Source of the DNA: Nannocystis exedens
GTDB taxonomy: Bacteria > Myxococcota_A > Polyangia > Nannocystales > Nannocystaceae
Reading direction: 5' to 3'
DNA length: 64,000 nt
Assembly (NCBI RefSeq): GCF_002343915.1
Contig: NZ_NETK01000002.1
Coordinates: 434,001-498,000, forward strand
Shown here: one piece after another, positions 18,810 through 26,790 of the stretch
How the letters are laid out: every line of letters begins with the position of its first letter
Numbering within the stretch: position 1 is the first letter of the stretch
Position numbers and translations under genes: made by a program
The notes under the pieces: generated by a model
Database searches by the model: none
What the model was told of the DNA's origin: nothing
The model's input: the letters and a program-made list of their open reading frames with translations, nothing else

Positions 18810-19328
18810 TCAGGACTCCTGGCCGGAGTCCTCGATGGTGACGGTCTTGCTGGTGGCGCCGTTGCGGGAGCCGACCTTCTCCATCGCGTCGACCACCTCG
18901 GTGCCGGACACGACCTTGCCGAACACGACGTGCTTGCCGTCGAGCCAGGGGGTCTCGGCGGTGGTGATGAAGAACTGCGAGCCGTTGGTGCCGGGGCCGG
19001 CGTTGGCCATCGACAGCAGGTACTTGCCGGTGTGCTTCAGCTTGAAGTTCTCGTCGGCGAACTTCTCGCCGTAGATCGACTCGCCGCCGGTGCCGTTGCC
19101 GCGGGTGAAGTCGCCGCCCTGGCACATGAAGCCGGGGATGATCCGGTGGAAGCCCGAGCCCTTGAAGTGCAGCGGCTTGCCGGAGCGGCCGACGCCCTTC
19201 TCGCCGGTGGCGAGCGCGCGGAAGTTCTCCGCGGTCTTCGGGACGACGTCGGCGAACAGCTCGAACACGATGCGGCCGGCGGGGGCGCCGCCGATGGAGA
19301 TGTCGAAAAAGACGCGCGGGTTTGCCAT
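18810..19328 (-). CDS. Cyclophilin-type peptidyl-prolyl isomerase, eukaryote-like
   Basis: The 172-residue protein is a single-domain cyclophilin with the catalytic Arg in FHRIIPGFMCQGGDFT, then GTGGESIYGEKFADENF and WLDGKHVVFGKV. These blocks are nearly those of eukaryotic cytosolic cyclophilins, and the extra loop GRSGKPLHFKG resembles the divergent-loop class of plants. Typical bacterial PpiA/PpiB proteins lack these segments. No signal peptide is present, so it is cytoplasmic. It catalyses cis-trans isomerisation of Xaa-Pro bonds. ATG 19328 follows TAGAGT by ten bases. Confidence 0.9.
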   Translation of the reverse strand: MANPRVFFDISIGGAPAGRIVFELFADVVPKTAENFRALATGEKGVGRSGKPLHFKGSGFHRIIPGFMCQGGDFTRGNGTGGESIYGEKFADENFKLKHTGKYLLSMANAGPGTNGSQFFITTAETPWLDGKHVVFGKVVSGTEVVDAMEKVGSRNGATSKTVTIEDSGQES

Positions 19329-19338
19329 GAGGCCGCGG

Positions 19339-19344
19339 ACTCTA
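19339..19344 (-). promoter_or_regulatory. -10 element TAGAGT before ATG 19328
   Basis: On the minus strand TAGAGT ends ten bases before the cyclophilin start codon, with no Shine-Dalgarno sequence between. Confidence 0.5.
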
Positions 19345-19758
19345 CCACAACCCGGCGCGGACGCCGGTGACCGCGACCCCGGGAACCGCGTACACGAACT
19401 GCGTGCGCTTCGCGAGCGCCACGGCGGCTTTCCGGCGTCACGTCGCCTCACGCAGCGATGCGGCAGTCCGGGGTCGCCGCAGCCGGCGTCGGGCGTGAAA
19501 ACCGAAAAGGCGAGCGGGTCGCCCGGCATGATTTGGCCGAAGTTCAACCCCTACAACTAGTAGGTGGGATCTGCGTTAACCGCGTCGGGCTTCTCGTCGG
19601 ACGAGCCTGCACACCAGCTGATCAGAGACGGACCCCTGGCTGAACGGAGTAGGTAGAACTTTGGGCCTCATGCCGAGCGTCCCGCTCGCGCTCCGTCACT
19701 GTAGCACCACTTCGTCGACGTGGCGACGTGCGCGGCGCCCGACGTCGTCCGGATCACC
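19345..19758. other. Intergenic stretch of about 410 bases, no gene
   Basis: No frame with coding character is visible on either strand. The stretch around 19500-19680 is less GC-rich than its surroundings and contains TACAACTAGTAGG, but I see no RNA gene, clear terminator or mobile-element end. Confidence 0.4.
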
Positions 19759-20427
19759 TCACTGCAGCGGCCACGGTGTGAGGACGTAATCGGACCCACC
19801 GCCGTGGCAGCCGGTGCACAGGTTGACGCCGATGTCGTCCGCGTACACGGTTGCGTTGAGGCGCTCGTACCAGTACCAGCCGTCGCCGTCCCCGCTGTCG
19901 GGGGCGAGCTTGACCATGACCGCGTAACCGACGATCTCGTCGGTGCCGTCGCCGTACAGCTCCTTCACGCTCGCGGCGCCTTCGGGGTGCATGGCGTCCG
20001 CGGCCGCGAGCGACTCTGCGAGCGCGGGGTTGACGAAGGTCCGCACGTTGCCGCCGTGCGGGCCCGCCGACGCGTGGATCTGCGACTCGGCCGGCCAGGT
20101 GAGGTAGGCGCCCGCGGCCAGCCAGGCTTCGAGCTGCTCGGCGGAGTCGGTCGGCGGCAAGAGGTCGACGTCTCCGGTCGTGCTCGCTGGCGAGGTCGTG
20201 CTCGCGTCGCCGTCGCTGGTGGTGCTCGCGACCGACGTGGTCGGTTCGTCTGCGGTCGAGGCAGCTTCGCCGTTCGCGTCCGCGGTCGCCGCGGTCGAGG
20301 TCGTATCGCCGCCGGTGGCGCCGTCCGTGGTCGCGCTGCCGTCGCTGTCGCCGGGGTCCCCGTCGGCGCCGCAGGCGGGGGCGAAGAGGGCGAGAAGGAG
20401 GGCGAGGCGCGCGCTGTGGATCGGCAT
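19759..20427 (-). CDS. Stalked lipoprotein with a single c-type haem motif, cytochrome P460-like
   Basis: The 222-residue protein has a lipoprotein signal (Cys19), a Thr/Ser/Asp/Ala-rich stalk (about 25-95) and a globular C-terminal domain. That domain contains VKELYG, GYAVMVKL, WYWYERLN and, near the end, CTGCHGGGSDYV. CTGCH is a CXXCH haem-attachment motif, and the order of segments matches cytochrome P460-type domains. It is likely a surface-anchored mono-haem redox protein of unknown substrate. ATG 20427 is preferred over TTG 20439 because it starts the signal peptide. Confidence 0.65.
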   Translation of the reverse strand: MPIHSARLALLLALFAPACGADGDPGDSDGSATTDGATGGDTTSTAATADANGEAASTADEPTTSVASTTSDGDASTTSPASTTGDVDLLPPTDSAEQLEAWLAAGAYLTWPAESQIHASAGPHGGNVRTFVNPALAESLAAADAMHPEGAASVKELYGDGTDEIVGYAVMVKLAPDSGDGDGWYWYERLNATVYADDIGVNLCTGCHGGGSDYVLTPWPLQ

Positions 20428-20458
20428 GCGCGGCGTCAACGAGGCGCCGCGGCGGCTG

Positions 20459-21526
<1,068 letters not shown>

Positions 21527-21683
21527 GAGTCCTCCGGGACAGGTCGTAGGGGCAGGGTTGAAGAGACAGGTGAGGCCGAGCTCGGCAGCGGCGGTGCGAG
21601 AGGGCGCCAGGCGGCGCGAGGACGCGCGGGGCAGACGGGTCGGATGGGACAGGTCGAGTCGGGCAGGCCAGAGCTGGAACGTA

Positions 21684-21870
21684 CGAAGAGGCAGGCTCGA
21701 AGGGGCAGGTGCGAAGAGGTAGGTGCGGAGAGGCAGGCGCGAAGAGGAAGGCGCGAAGGGACAGGCGCGATGAGACAGGCGCGAAGGGACAGGCGCGAAG
21801 AGGCAGGTGCGAAGGGGCAGGTGCGAAGAGGCAGGTGCGAAGGTGCAGGTATGAAGAAACAGGTGCGAAC
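21684..21870. repeat. Tandem array of a 14-base unit built on the dispersed motif
   Basis: Thirteen consecutive 14-base units with consensus CGAAGRGRCAGGYG start at 21684, 21698, 21712 and so on to 21852, and a partial unit follows. The array fills the gap between the acyl-CoA dehydrogenase stop (21873) and the kinase start (21526). On the coding (minus) strand each unit reads CRCCTGYCYCTTCG. Looser motif copies continue to about 21540. An open frame crosses it on several strands but has no protein character. Confidence 0.85.
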
Positions 21871-21872
21871 GG

Positions 21873-23078
21873 TCAGCCCTCGCGGCCGGGGCGATGGCGG
21901 GCGAGGATCCGGCGGGCGGCGGCGACCTTGTGGACCTCGTCGGGGCCGTCGTAGATCCGGGCGCCGCGCTCGCGGGTGTAGAAGAAGGCGAGCACGGTGT
22001 CGTCGGTGAGGCCGAGCGCGCCGTGGACCTGGATCGCGCGGTCGAGGACCTCGGACAGGACCTCGGCGACGTGGAACTTGATGAGGGAGATGTCGTCGCG
22101 GGCGGCGGCGAAGCCGTGCTGGTCGATCAGCCAGGCGGTGCGCAGGACCAGCAGCCGGGCGGCGTCGATACGGGCGCGGCACTCGGCCAGCCAGGCCTGG
22201 ACGATCTGCTTGTCGCCGAGGCGCTCGCCCGGGGCGAGCTCGCGGGTGGCGGCCCGCGCGGCCATCATCCCGAGGGCGCGCTCGCAGATCCCGAGCCAGC
22301 GCATGCAGTGGTGGATCCGCCCGGGGCCGAGACGCTCCTGGGCGATGACGAAGCCGCCGTGGACCGGTCCGAGCAAGCTGTGCTTGGGGACACGACAGGC
22401 GGTGAACTCGAGCTCGGCGTGCGAGTCCCAGCCGGCGCCGGCGTGGCCGAAGATCGGGACGTTGCGGACGCGCCGGAAGCCGGGGGTGTCGGTCGGGACG
22501 ATCAGCATGCTGGCCCGCCTGTGCGCCTCGGCGGCCGGATCGGTGACGGCCATGACGACGGCGAAGGCGGCCCCGTCGGCGCCGGTGGTGAACCACTTGC
22601 GGCCGTCGAGGACGTAGTCGTCGCCGTCGAGGCGGGCGGCGCAGCGCAGCTGGGTGGGGTTGGAGCCGGCGGTGTCCGGCTCGGTCATGGCGAAGCAGCT
22701 GCGGATCTCGCCGCGCAGCAGCGGTTCGAGCCAACGCTCGCGCTGGGCCGGGGTGGCGTACTTGTGGAGGATCTCCATGTTGCCGGCGTCGGGCGCCTGG
22801 CAGTTGCACGCGAGGTGACCGAGCGGGCTGTGACCGAGGACCTCGCTCAAGAGGCCGTGATCGAGGAGCGAGAGGCCGAGGCCGCCCTCTTCCCGGGCCA
22901 TCTGCGGCAGCCACAGGCCCTCGGCCCGGGCCGCGGCGCGCAGGCTGGCGACGATGTCGTCGCTGGCGGCGACGCCGCGCGCGAGCACGGTCGGCTCGAC
23001 CGGGAAGACGTGGGTGCGCATGAAGGCGCGGGCTCGGTCGAGCAGGGCTGCGGTCGCGGGCGGGATCGCGAAGTCCAT
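21873..23078 (-). CDS. Acyl-CoA dehydrogenase family protein
   Basis: The 401-residue protein has the normal length and order for the family. It has an all-alpha N-terminal domain, a beta domain with CFAMTEPDTAGSNPTQL and VLDGRKWFTTGADGAAF for FAD binding, and a C-terminal helical domain ending in VHGALGLTDDTVLAFFYTRERGARIYDGPDEVHK. It uses FAD to act on the acyl chain of an acyl-CoA. With the neighbouring APH-type kinase it forms the pair that is fused in ACAD10/11. In that system the dehydrogenase-fold domain removes the phosphate to give an enoyl-CoA. ATG 23078 lies nine bases after TAGCCT. Confidence 0.85.
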   Translation of the reverse strand: MDFAIPPATAALLDRARAFMRTHVFPVEPTVLARGVAASDDIVASLRAAARAEGLWLPQMAREEGGLGLSLLDHGLLSEVLGHSPLGHLACNCQAPDAGNMEILHKYATPAQRERWLEPLLRGEIRSCFAMTEPDTAGSNPTQLRCAARLDGDDYVLDGRKWFTTGADGAAFAVVMAVTDPAAEAHRRASMLIVPTDTPGFRRVRNVPIFGHAGAGWDSHAELEFTACRVPKHSLLGPVHGGFVIAQERLGPGRIHHCMRWLGICERALGMMAARAATRELAPGERLGDKQIVQAWLAECRARIDAARLLVLRTAWLIDQHGFAAARDDISLIKFHVAEVLSEVLDRAIQVHGALGLTDDTVLAFFYTRERGARIYDGPDEVHKVAAARRILARHRPGREG

Positions 23079-23087
23079 GATGGTCCC

Positions 23088-23093
23088 AGGCTA
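23088..23093 (-). promoter_or_regulatory. -10 element TAGCCT before ATG 23078
   Basis: On the minus strand TAGCCT ends nine bases before the acyl-CoA dehydrogenase start, with no ribosome-binding site. Confidence 0.5.
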
Positions 23094-23131
23094 CCGCAGG
23101 AGCGGCGTCCGGAGCCACGGCGCCGCGAGCG

Positions 23132-23854
23132 TCAGCGCAGGGTGACGTGGGCGCGCTCGTGGATGTGCGGGAGGGCGTTGAAGACCCGCAGCTGCATCTC
23201 GCCGGGGCGGTAGGCGAGCTCGGTGAGCGAGGCGTTGTGGACGATGAAGCTGGTCTTGAGGCCAGCCCAGGTGTCGAGCCCGAGCGCCAGCGCCGTGACG
23301 ACGCCGACGGGCCCGGCGGAGCTGACGACCAGGACGGTGCTCCGGCGCGGGTGCTCCTGCATGACGCGCTCCAGGCCGCGCGCGACGCGGGCCTGGAACT
23401 CGCGGAACGGCTCGACGGCCGGGTGCTCGACCTCGCCGGCGTGCCAGCGCCGCATGGCCGCCTGGAACACCAGCTCGAAGGCCCGCTGGTGCCCGGGTGT
23501 GCCGCGCTCGGCGGCCATCCACGTGGTCGCCAGCGCGGCGAGCTCGGGGTCGCGGTCGCACAGCGACGGCATGGCGTCCTTCATCAGCGCGATCGCGGGG
23601 TACTCGTCGAATTCGAACAGCTCGATCGGGGCCGGGAACTCGGCGCCGGCCTGGCGCGCGCCGGCGACCAGGAGCGCGGCGGTGTCGCGCTGACGCTTGC
23701 GCGGGCCGGCGTAGATCGCCTGCGGCGGATCGATCATGCGCGCGAGGTAGCGGCCGAGCGCGTCGGCCTGCTGCTCGCCGAGCGGCGAGAGGACGTCGTA
23801 GTCGGCGGCGCCGAGCGAAGCCTGGCCGTGGCGGATCATCAACAGTCGGCTCAC
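23132..23854 (-). CDS. Histidine phosphatase superfamily protein
   Basis: The 240-residue protein starts with the RHG catalytic motif in LLMIRHGQASLG. It continues with YAGPRKRQRDTAALL (second Arg of the phosphate pocket), the acid residue in EPFREFQARV, and the late segment VVSSAGPVGVV, where the usual second catalytic His is replaced by Ser-Ala (SSAG rather than SHGG). It may therefore have altered or weak activity. It lies 53 bases upstream of the acyl-CoA dehydrogenase gene and in the same direction. That suggests a role in the same pathway, perhaps on a phosphorylated intermediate. The start is GTG 23854. Confidence 0.75.
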   Translation of the reverse strand: MSRLLMIRHGQASLGAADYDVLSPLGEQQADALGRYLARMIDPPQAIYAGPRKRQRDTAALLVAGARQAGAEFPAPIELFEFDEYPAIALMKDAMPSLCDRDPELAALATTWMAAERGTPGHQRAFELVFQAAMRRWHAGEVEHPAVEPFREFQARVARGLERVMQEHPRRSTVLVVSSAGPVGVVTALALGLDTWAGLKTSFIVHNASLTELAYRPGEMQLRVFNALPHIHERAHVTLR

Positions 23855-24017
23855 CGGGCGAGCGTGCCCGCGCTCGCCCGGAGGATCAACGATCGCTGGC
23901 GCGGGCCGTGCGATCGGCGCGCGGGGTTCCCCGGGCCGTCCCTGAGACGGAGGCGACGCCGACTCGATGACGAGGGGCCCCCGGCTCGGGCACTCCGCCA
24001 GCCCCCGCAGGCATCGC

Positions 24018-24108
24018 GGCTGTCCTTCGGGACATGTACGAACGGATATGCGAGATCGGACATGCGCGAAAGGACAGGCCCCTTCGGACCTGTCCCTCGT
24101 GCCATGCG
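24018..24108. repeat. Intergenic cluster of dispersed motifs
   Basis: About 90 bases hold six motif copies in both orientations (CTTCGGGACATG, GATCGGACATG, GAAAGGACAGG, CTTCGGACCTGTCC and others) just behind the small membrane protein gene at 24114. The 5' flank to 23854 shows nothing else. Confidence 0.6.
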
Positions 24109-24113
24109 CCGAC

Positions 24114-24470
24114 TCAGCGCTTCGAGATCTCGGCGTCGAGCTGGCGCTCGATCGCCTCGAGCTCCCGCATCTTGCGCTCGAAGTCGTCGCCCTCGCGGCG
24201 CTTGCGGCCGGGGCCGAGGGCGCGGGCGCTGCGGCCGCCGGTGACCGCCTTGCGCTCGCCGCTGCCCGCCACCAGGCGGTAGCCGATGTAGCCGGCGCCG
24301 GCGAGGGCGCCGACGAACAGGACGTTGCCCAGGACGGCGAAGAACAGGCTGAACACCATCTTGGCGGCGATCATCAGAGCGAACAGGCCGCCGAGCACGA
24401 GCAGCGAACCCTTGGCGAAGCGGGCGGCGACGCCGGGGCGATCGTCGTCGTCATGTTCGTATGAACCCAT
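24114..24470 (-). CDS. Small membrane protein of unknown function
   Basis: The 118-residue protein has an acidic N-terminus (MGSYEHDDDD), two adjacent hydrophobic segments (about 20-38 and 42-60), a basic stretch and a charged C-terminal helix (EGDDFERKMRELEAIERQLDAEISKR) likely to form a coiled coil. Three in-frame ATG codons lie at the 5' end. The third, 24470, is chosen because TATCCA (24479-24484) ends eight bases before it, as at other leaderless genes here. I do not recognise the family. Confidence 0.65.
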   Translation of the reverse strand: MGSYEHDDDDRPGVAARFAKGSLLVLGGLFALMIAAKMVFSLFFAVLGNVLFVGALAGAGYIGYRLVAGSGERKAVTGGRSARALGPGRKRREGDDFERKMRELEAIERQLDAEISKR

Positions 24471-24478
24471 GGACATCA

Positions 24479-24484
24479 TGGATA
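24479..24484 (-). promoter_or_regulatory. -10 element TATCCA before ATG 24470
   Basis: On the minus strand TATCCA ends eight bases before the third of three clustered ATG codons. It decides the start of the small membrane protein. Confidence 0.45.
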
Positions 24485-24595
24485 GGCGATGGCGGAGGCG
24501 GTGGCAAACCCTCCGGCGCGGTCGGCCGCAAAGTCGCCCGGCGCGGCCCGACGCGCGGTCCCGAGGACCCCTCGCGCCGTAAAGTCACACGCGCG

Positions 24596-26473
24596 TCACG
24601 GCGCTGCAGCGGCCGGCGGAGGCGCGGCCGGGTCCGGCAGTTCGCCGCCGGCGTTGCCGGAAGGCTTGGCGCCGGGAGCCGCCTTGCGAGGCATGGGAGC
24701 GGGCTTCGGCCGCGCTGCGGACGGTCTGCCGGCGGCTGGACCGCGGCTGTCCCCGGGTGGGACGGATGGGGACGCTTGGGATGGCGCGGCGACGGGCGGG
24801 GACGGCCGGGAGCCCGGCGGGTCCGCGGCGGGTGAGGCGAGGCCCGGGAGGGGCGGCGTCGCGGCGGCCGGGCCGTGGAGGGCCGCCGCGCTCTCCGCAG
24901 CCGTGGCTGGTGAGGTCGCGGGGCGGCGCGGATCTGCCGGGGCGCCGAGCGAGGCCGCGGGGTCGTCCGTGCCGGCGCAGGCCAGGTGGTGCGGGTCGAT
25001 GCAGGGGCCCTCGGGGTCCGGTGGGGGCTTCAGGGTCGAGGCGGGGATCACAGGACCCATGCGGCCCGCGGCGGAGCCGGGCGGGGACTTGGCGGCCGGA
25101 CGCGGCGACGCGAGGGCGACGGCGCCGTCGAGCGAGCCGCCGCTCGCGGGGCGCACCGCCGCGGGTCGCAGCGTACCGCTGACGATCCCGGCGGTGACGA
25201 GGCACAGGCCGGCGGCGACCAGCAGCGGGACGAGACGACGCGGCGACAGTCGGCGCGAGCGAGGCTCGGACGGCGGGGCCGACCAGCGCGCGCCGGACTC
25301 GCTGGCGCGGCCGTAGGGCAGGGTGGGGGCGCTGTCGTGGATCGAGGCTGCCGTGCCGGACAGCGCGGCGTTGCTGTCGGACGCGTCGAGGATGTCGCGC
25401 AGGGCGTGCTCGCCGGTGCCGGCGGCGTCGGACACGGGCACGAGGCCGGCGCGACCCGAGAGCCGGGCCCGGTCGACGCGCATGCTGATCGCCGAAGTCT
25501 GCGGCGCGAGGTACTCGGTGAAGTCGTCGGCGTCGCCGGTGTCGAGCGTGCCGCTGAATTGCAGCCGACCCACCTCGATCGCGGCCATGGCGTTGGCGAG
25601 CGCCATCACGGTCGGCCAGCGATCGTCGGGCGACTTGGCGAGCGCGCGCAGGACGATGGCCTCGAGCTCGGCGGGGATCCGGCGCCGCACGGCCGCGGGG
25701 AACGGCGCCGGCGGGGTGATGAGGTGGGCCGCGAGGACGTGGGCCGGACGCGGGTCGACGAACGGGACCCGCCCGGTGAGGCACTCGTAGAGGATGACGC
25801 CGAGGGCGTAGACGTCGGTGCGGCGATCGATGACGCCGGTGCTGATCTGCTCAGGGGCGGCGTAGCGGGCCAGCCGCAGCGCGGCCCGCGGCTCGACGCA
25901 CGACCACACGCGGCCGCCGCTGGCGACCAGCAGGCCGGGGCTGACGACCTTGAGCGTGCCCGGGTCGTTCTTGTCGCGCACCGGGTACAGGCTGCTGGTC
26001 GAAAGATCCTGGCGGATCATTCCGTGCTCATGGGACAGGTGCACGATCTGGCAGGCGCGCACCAGCAGGGCGCGCAGCCGCTGCCACGGCGGCGGACCCT
26101 GGCGCGCCAGCTCGTCGGCCAGGCTGGCCACAGGGAACACGTCGGTGACGACGTAGAGGCGGCCGCGCTCGTCGTGACCGAGGTCGAGGAGATCGACGAG
26201 ATCGGCCAGCAGCGGCACCTCGCCGCGCGGCAGGCGGAGGTTGCGGCTGCGGCGGAGCTCGAGCCGCGCCACCAACTCGTCGCCCGAATTGAGCTCGGGG
26301 GGCACGAACCTCACCGCGATCGGTCGCCCGAGCTCGAGGTCCTCGCCGCGCATGAGCTCGCCGAGCGCGTCGCAGCCGAGCCGGCTGGCGAGGCGATAGC
26401 GACCGCCGAGAATCACACCTGGCCCCGAGGTCATCAGGCCGTCGGCGCGCAAGCTGTCGTCGGTGCTCGCCAT
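24596..26473 (-). CDS. Hanks-type pseudokinase with C-terminal membrane segment
   Basis: The 625-residue protein has the fold order of a Ser/Thr protein kinase (about 21-310): a degenerate glycine loop (LGCDALGEL), APE in YAAPEQ, the F-helix DVYALGVILYECLTGRVPF and an end near KSPDDRWPT. Several catalytic positions are changed. The VAIK lysine is Arg55 (AVRF), HRD reads RQD (Asp156 kept), the following Lys/Asn are Ser, and DFG is SPG (178-180). Loss of the DFG aspartate predicts no normal Mg-ATP catalysis. A membrane segment (about residue 420) precedes a Pro/Ala/Gly-rich C-terminal region with few cysteines. Such proteins often act as scaffolds or signal binders. ATG 26473 lies 11 bases after TATGCT. 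Confidence 0.8.
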   Translation of the reverse strand: MASTDDSLRADGLMTSGPGVILGGRYRLASRLGCDALGELMRGEDLELGRPIAVRFVPPELNSGDELVARLELRRSRNLRLPRGEVPLLADLVDLLDLGHDERGRLYVVTDVFPVASLADELARQGPPPWQRLRALLVRACQIVHLSHEHGMIRQDLSTSSLYPVRDKNDPGTLKVVSPGLLVASGGRVWSCVEPRAALRLARYAAPEQISTGVIDRRTDVYALGVILYECLTGRVPFVDPRPAHVLAAHLITPPAPFPAAVRRRIPAELEAIVLRALAKSPDDRWPTVMALANAMAAIEVGRLQFSGTLDTGDADDFTEYLAPQTSAISMRVDRARLSGRAGLVPVSDAAGTGEHALRDILDASDSNAALSGTAASIHDSAPTLPYGRASESGARWSAPPSEPRSRRLSPRRLVPLLVAAGLCLVTAGIVSGTLRPAAVRPASGGSLDGAVALASPRPAAKSPPGSAAGRMGPVIPASTLKPPPDPEGPCIDPHHLACAGTDDPAASLGAPADPRRPATSPATAAESAAALHGPAAATPPLPGLASPAADPPGSRPSPPVAAPSQASPSVPPGDSRGPAAGRPSAARPKPAPMPRKAAPGAKPSGNAGGELPDPAAPPPAAAAP

Positions 26474-26484
26474 GATCCGCCGGA

Positions 26485-26490
26485 AGCATA
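26485..26490 (-). promoter_or_regulatory. -10 element TATGCT of the pseudokinase gene
   Basis: On the minus strand TATGCT ends 11 bases before ATG 26473, and no Shine-Dalgarno sequence is present. Confidence 0.5.
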
Positions 26491-26534
26491 GTGACGAGCG
26501 GACGGACGAGCGCAAGGAATTTGCGAAGACGAGG

Positions 26535-26550
26535 CTGACCGATCGGTCAG
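26535..26550. promoter_or_regulatory. 16-base perfect palindrome in the divergent promoter region
   Basis: CTGACCGATCGGTCAG is perfectly symmetric. It lies about 45 bases upstream of the pseudokinase -10 element in the 317-base gap between that gene and the divergent giant TPR gene. Its form suits a dimeric regulator. Overlapping ATCGAT/GCGATCGC sequences follow to 26590. No gene is visible in the gap. Confidence 0.4.
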
Positions 26551-26775
26551 ATCGATCACGATTCGCGATCGCAATCGATCCTCGGTCGCGAGCGAACGCC
26601 GTCGCGACGGCGCCATCGGCTAGCGACGGGCGACCGCGAAGACGCGGGGATCACCGTGGGCCGGCCGGGCGAGCTGCCCGCGGCGTTCGCGCGAAAAATG
26701 GTCGGAGCAGCGCAACTACGGCGGAATTCCGGTCGCAAGCGCCCGGCCTGCAGGTCCATCGGCCGGCGGATCGGG

Positions 26776-26781
26776 CATACT
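26776..26781 (+). promoter_or_regulatory. -10 element CATACT of the giant TPR gene
   Basis: CATACT ends nine bases before GTG 26791, without a ribosome-binding site, which implies a leaderless mRNA for the longest gene of the window. Confidence 0.45.
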
Positions 26782-26790
26782 CGCCGCACC

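Noticed and set aside
21684..21870. Possible CRISPR array
   Set aside because: The 14-base units are directly tandem, with no unique spacers between them, and no cas gene is present.
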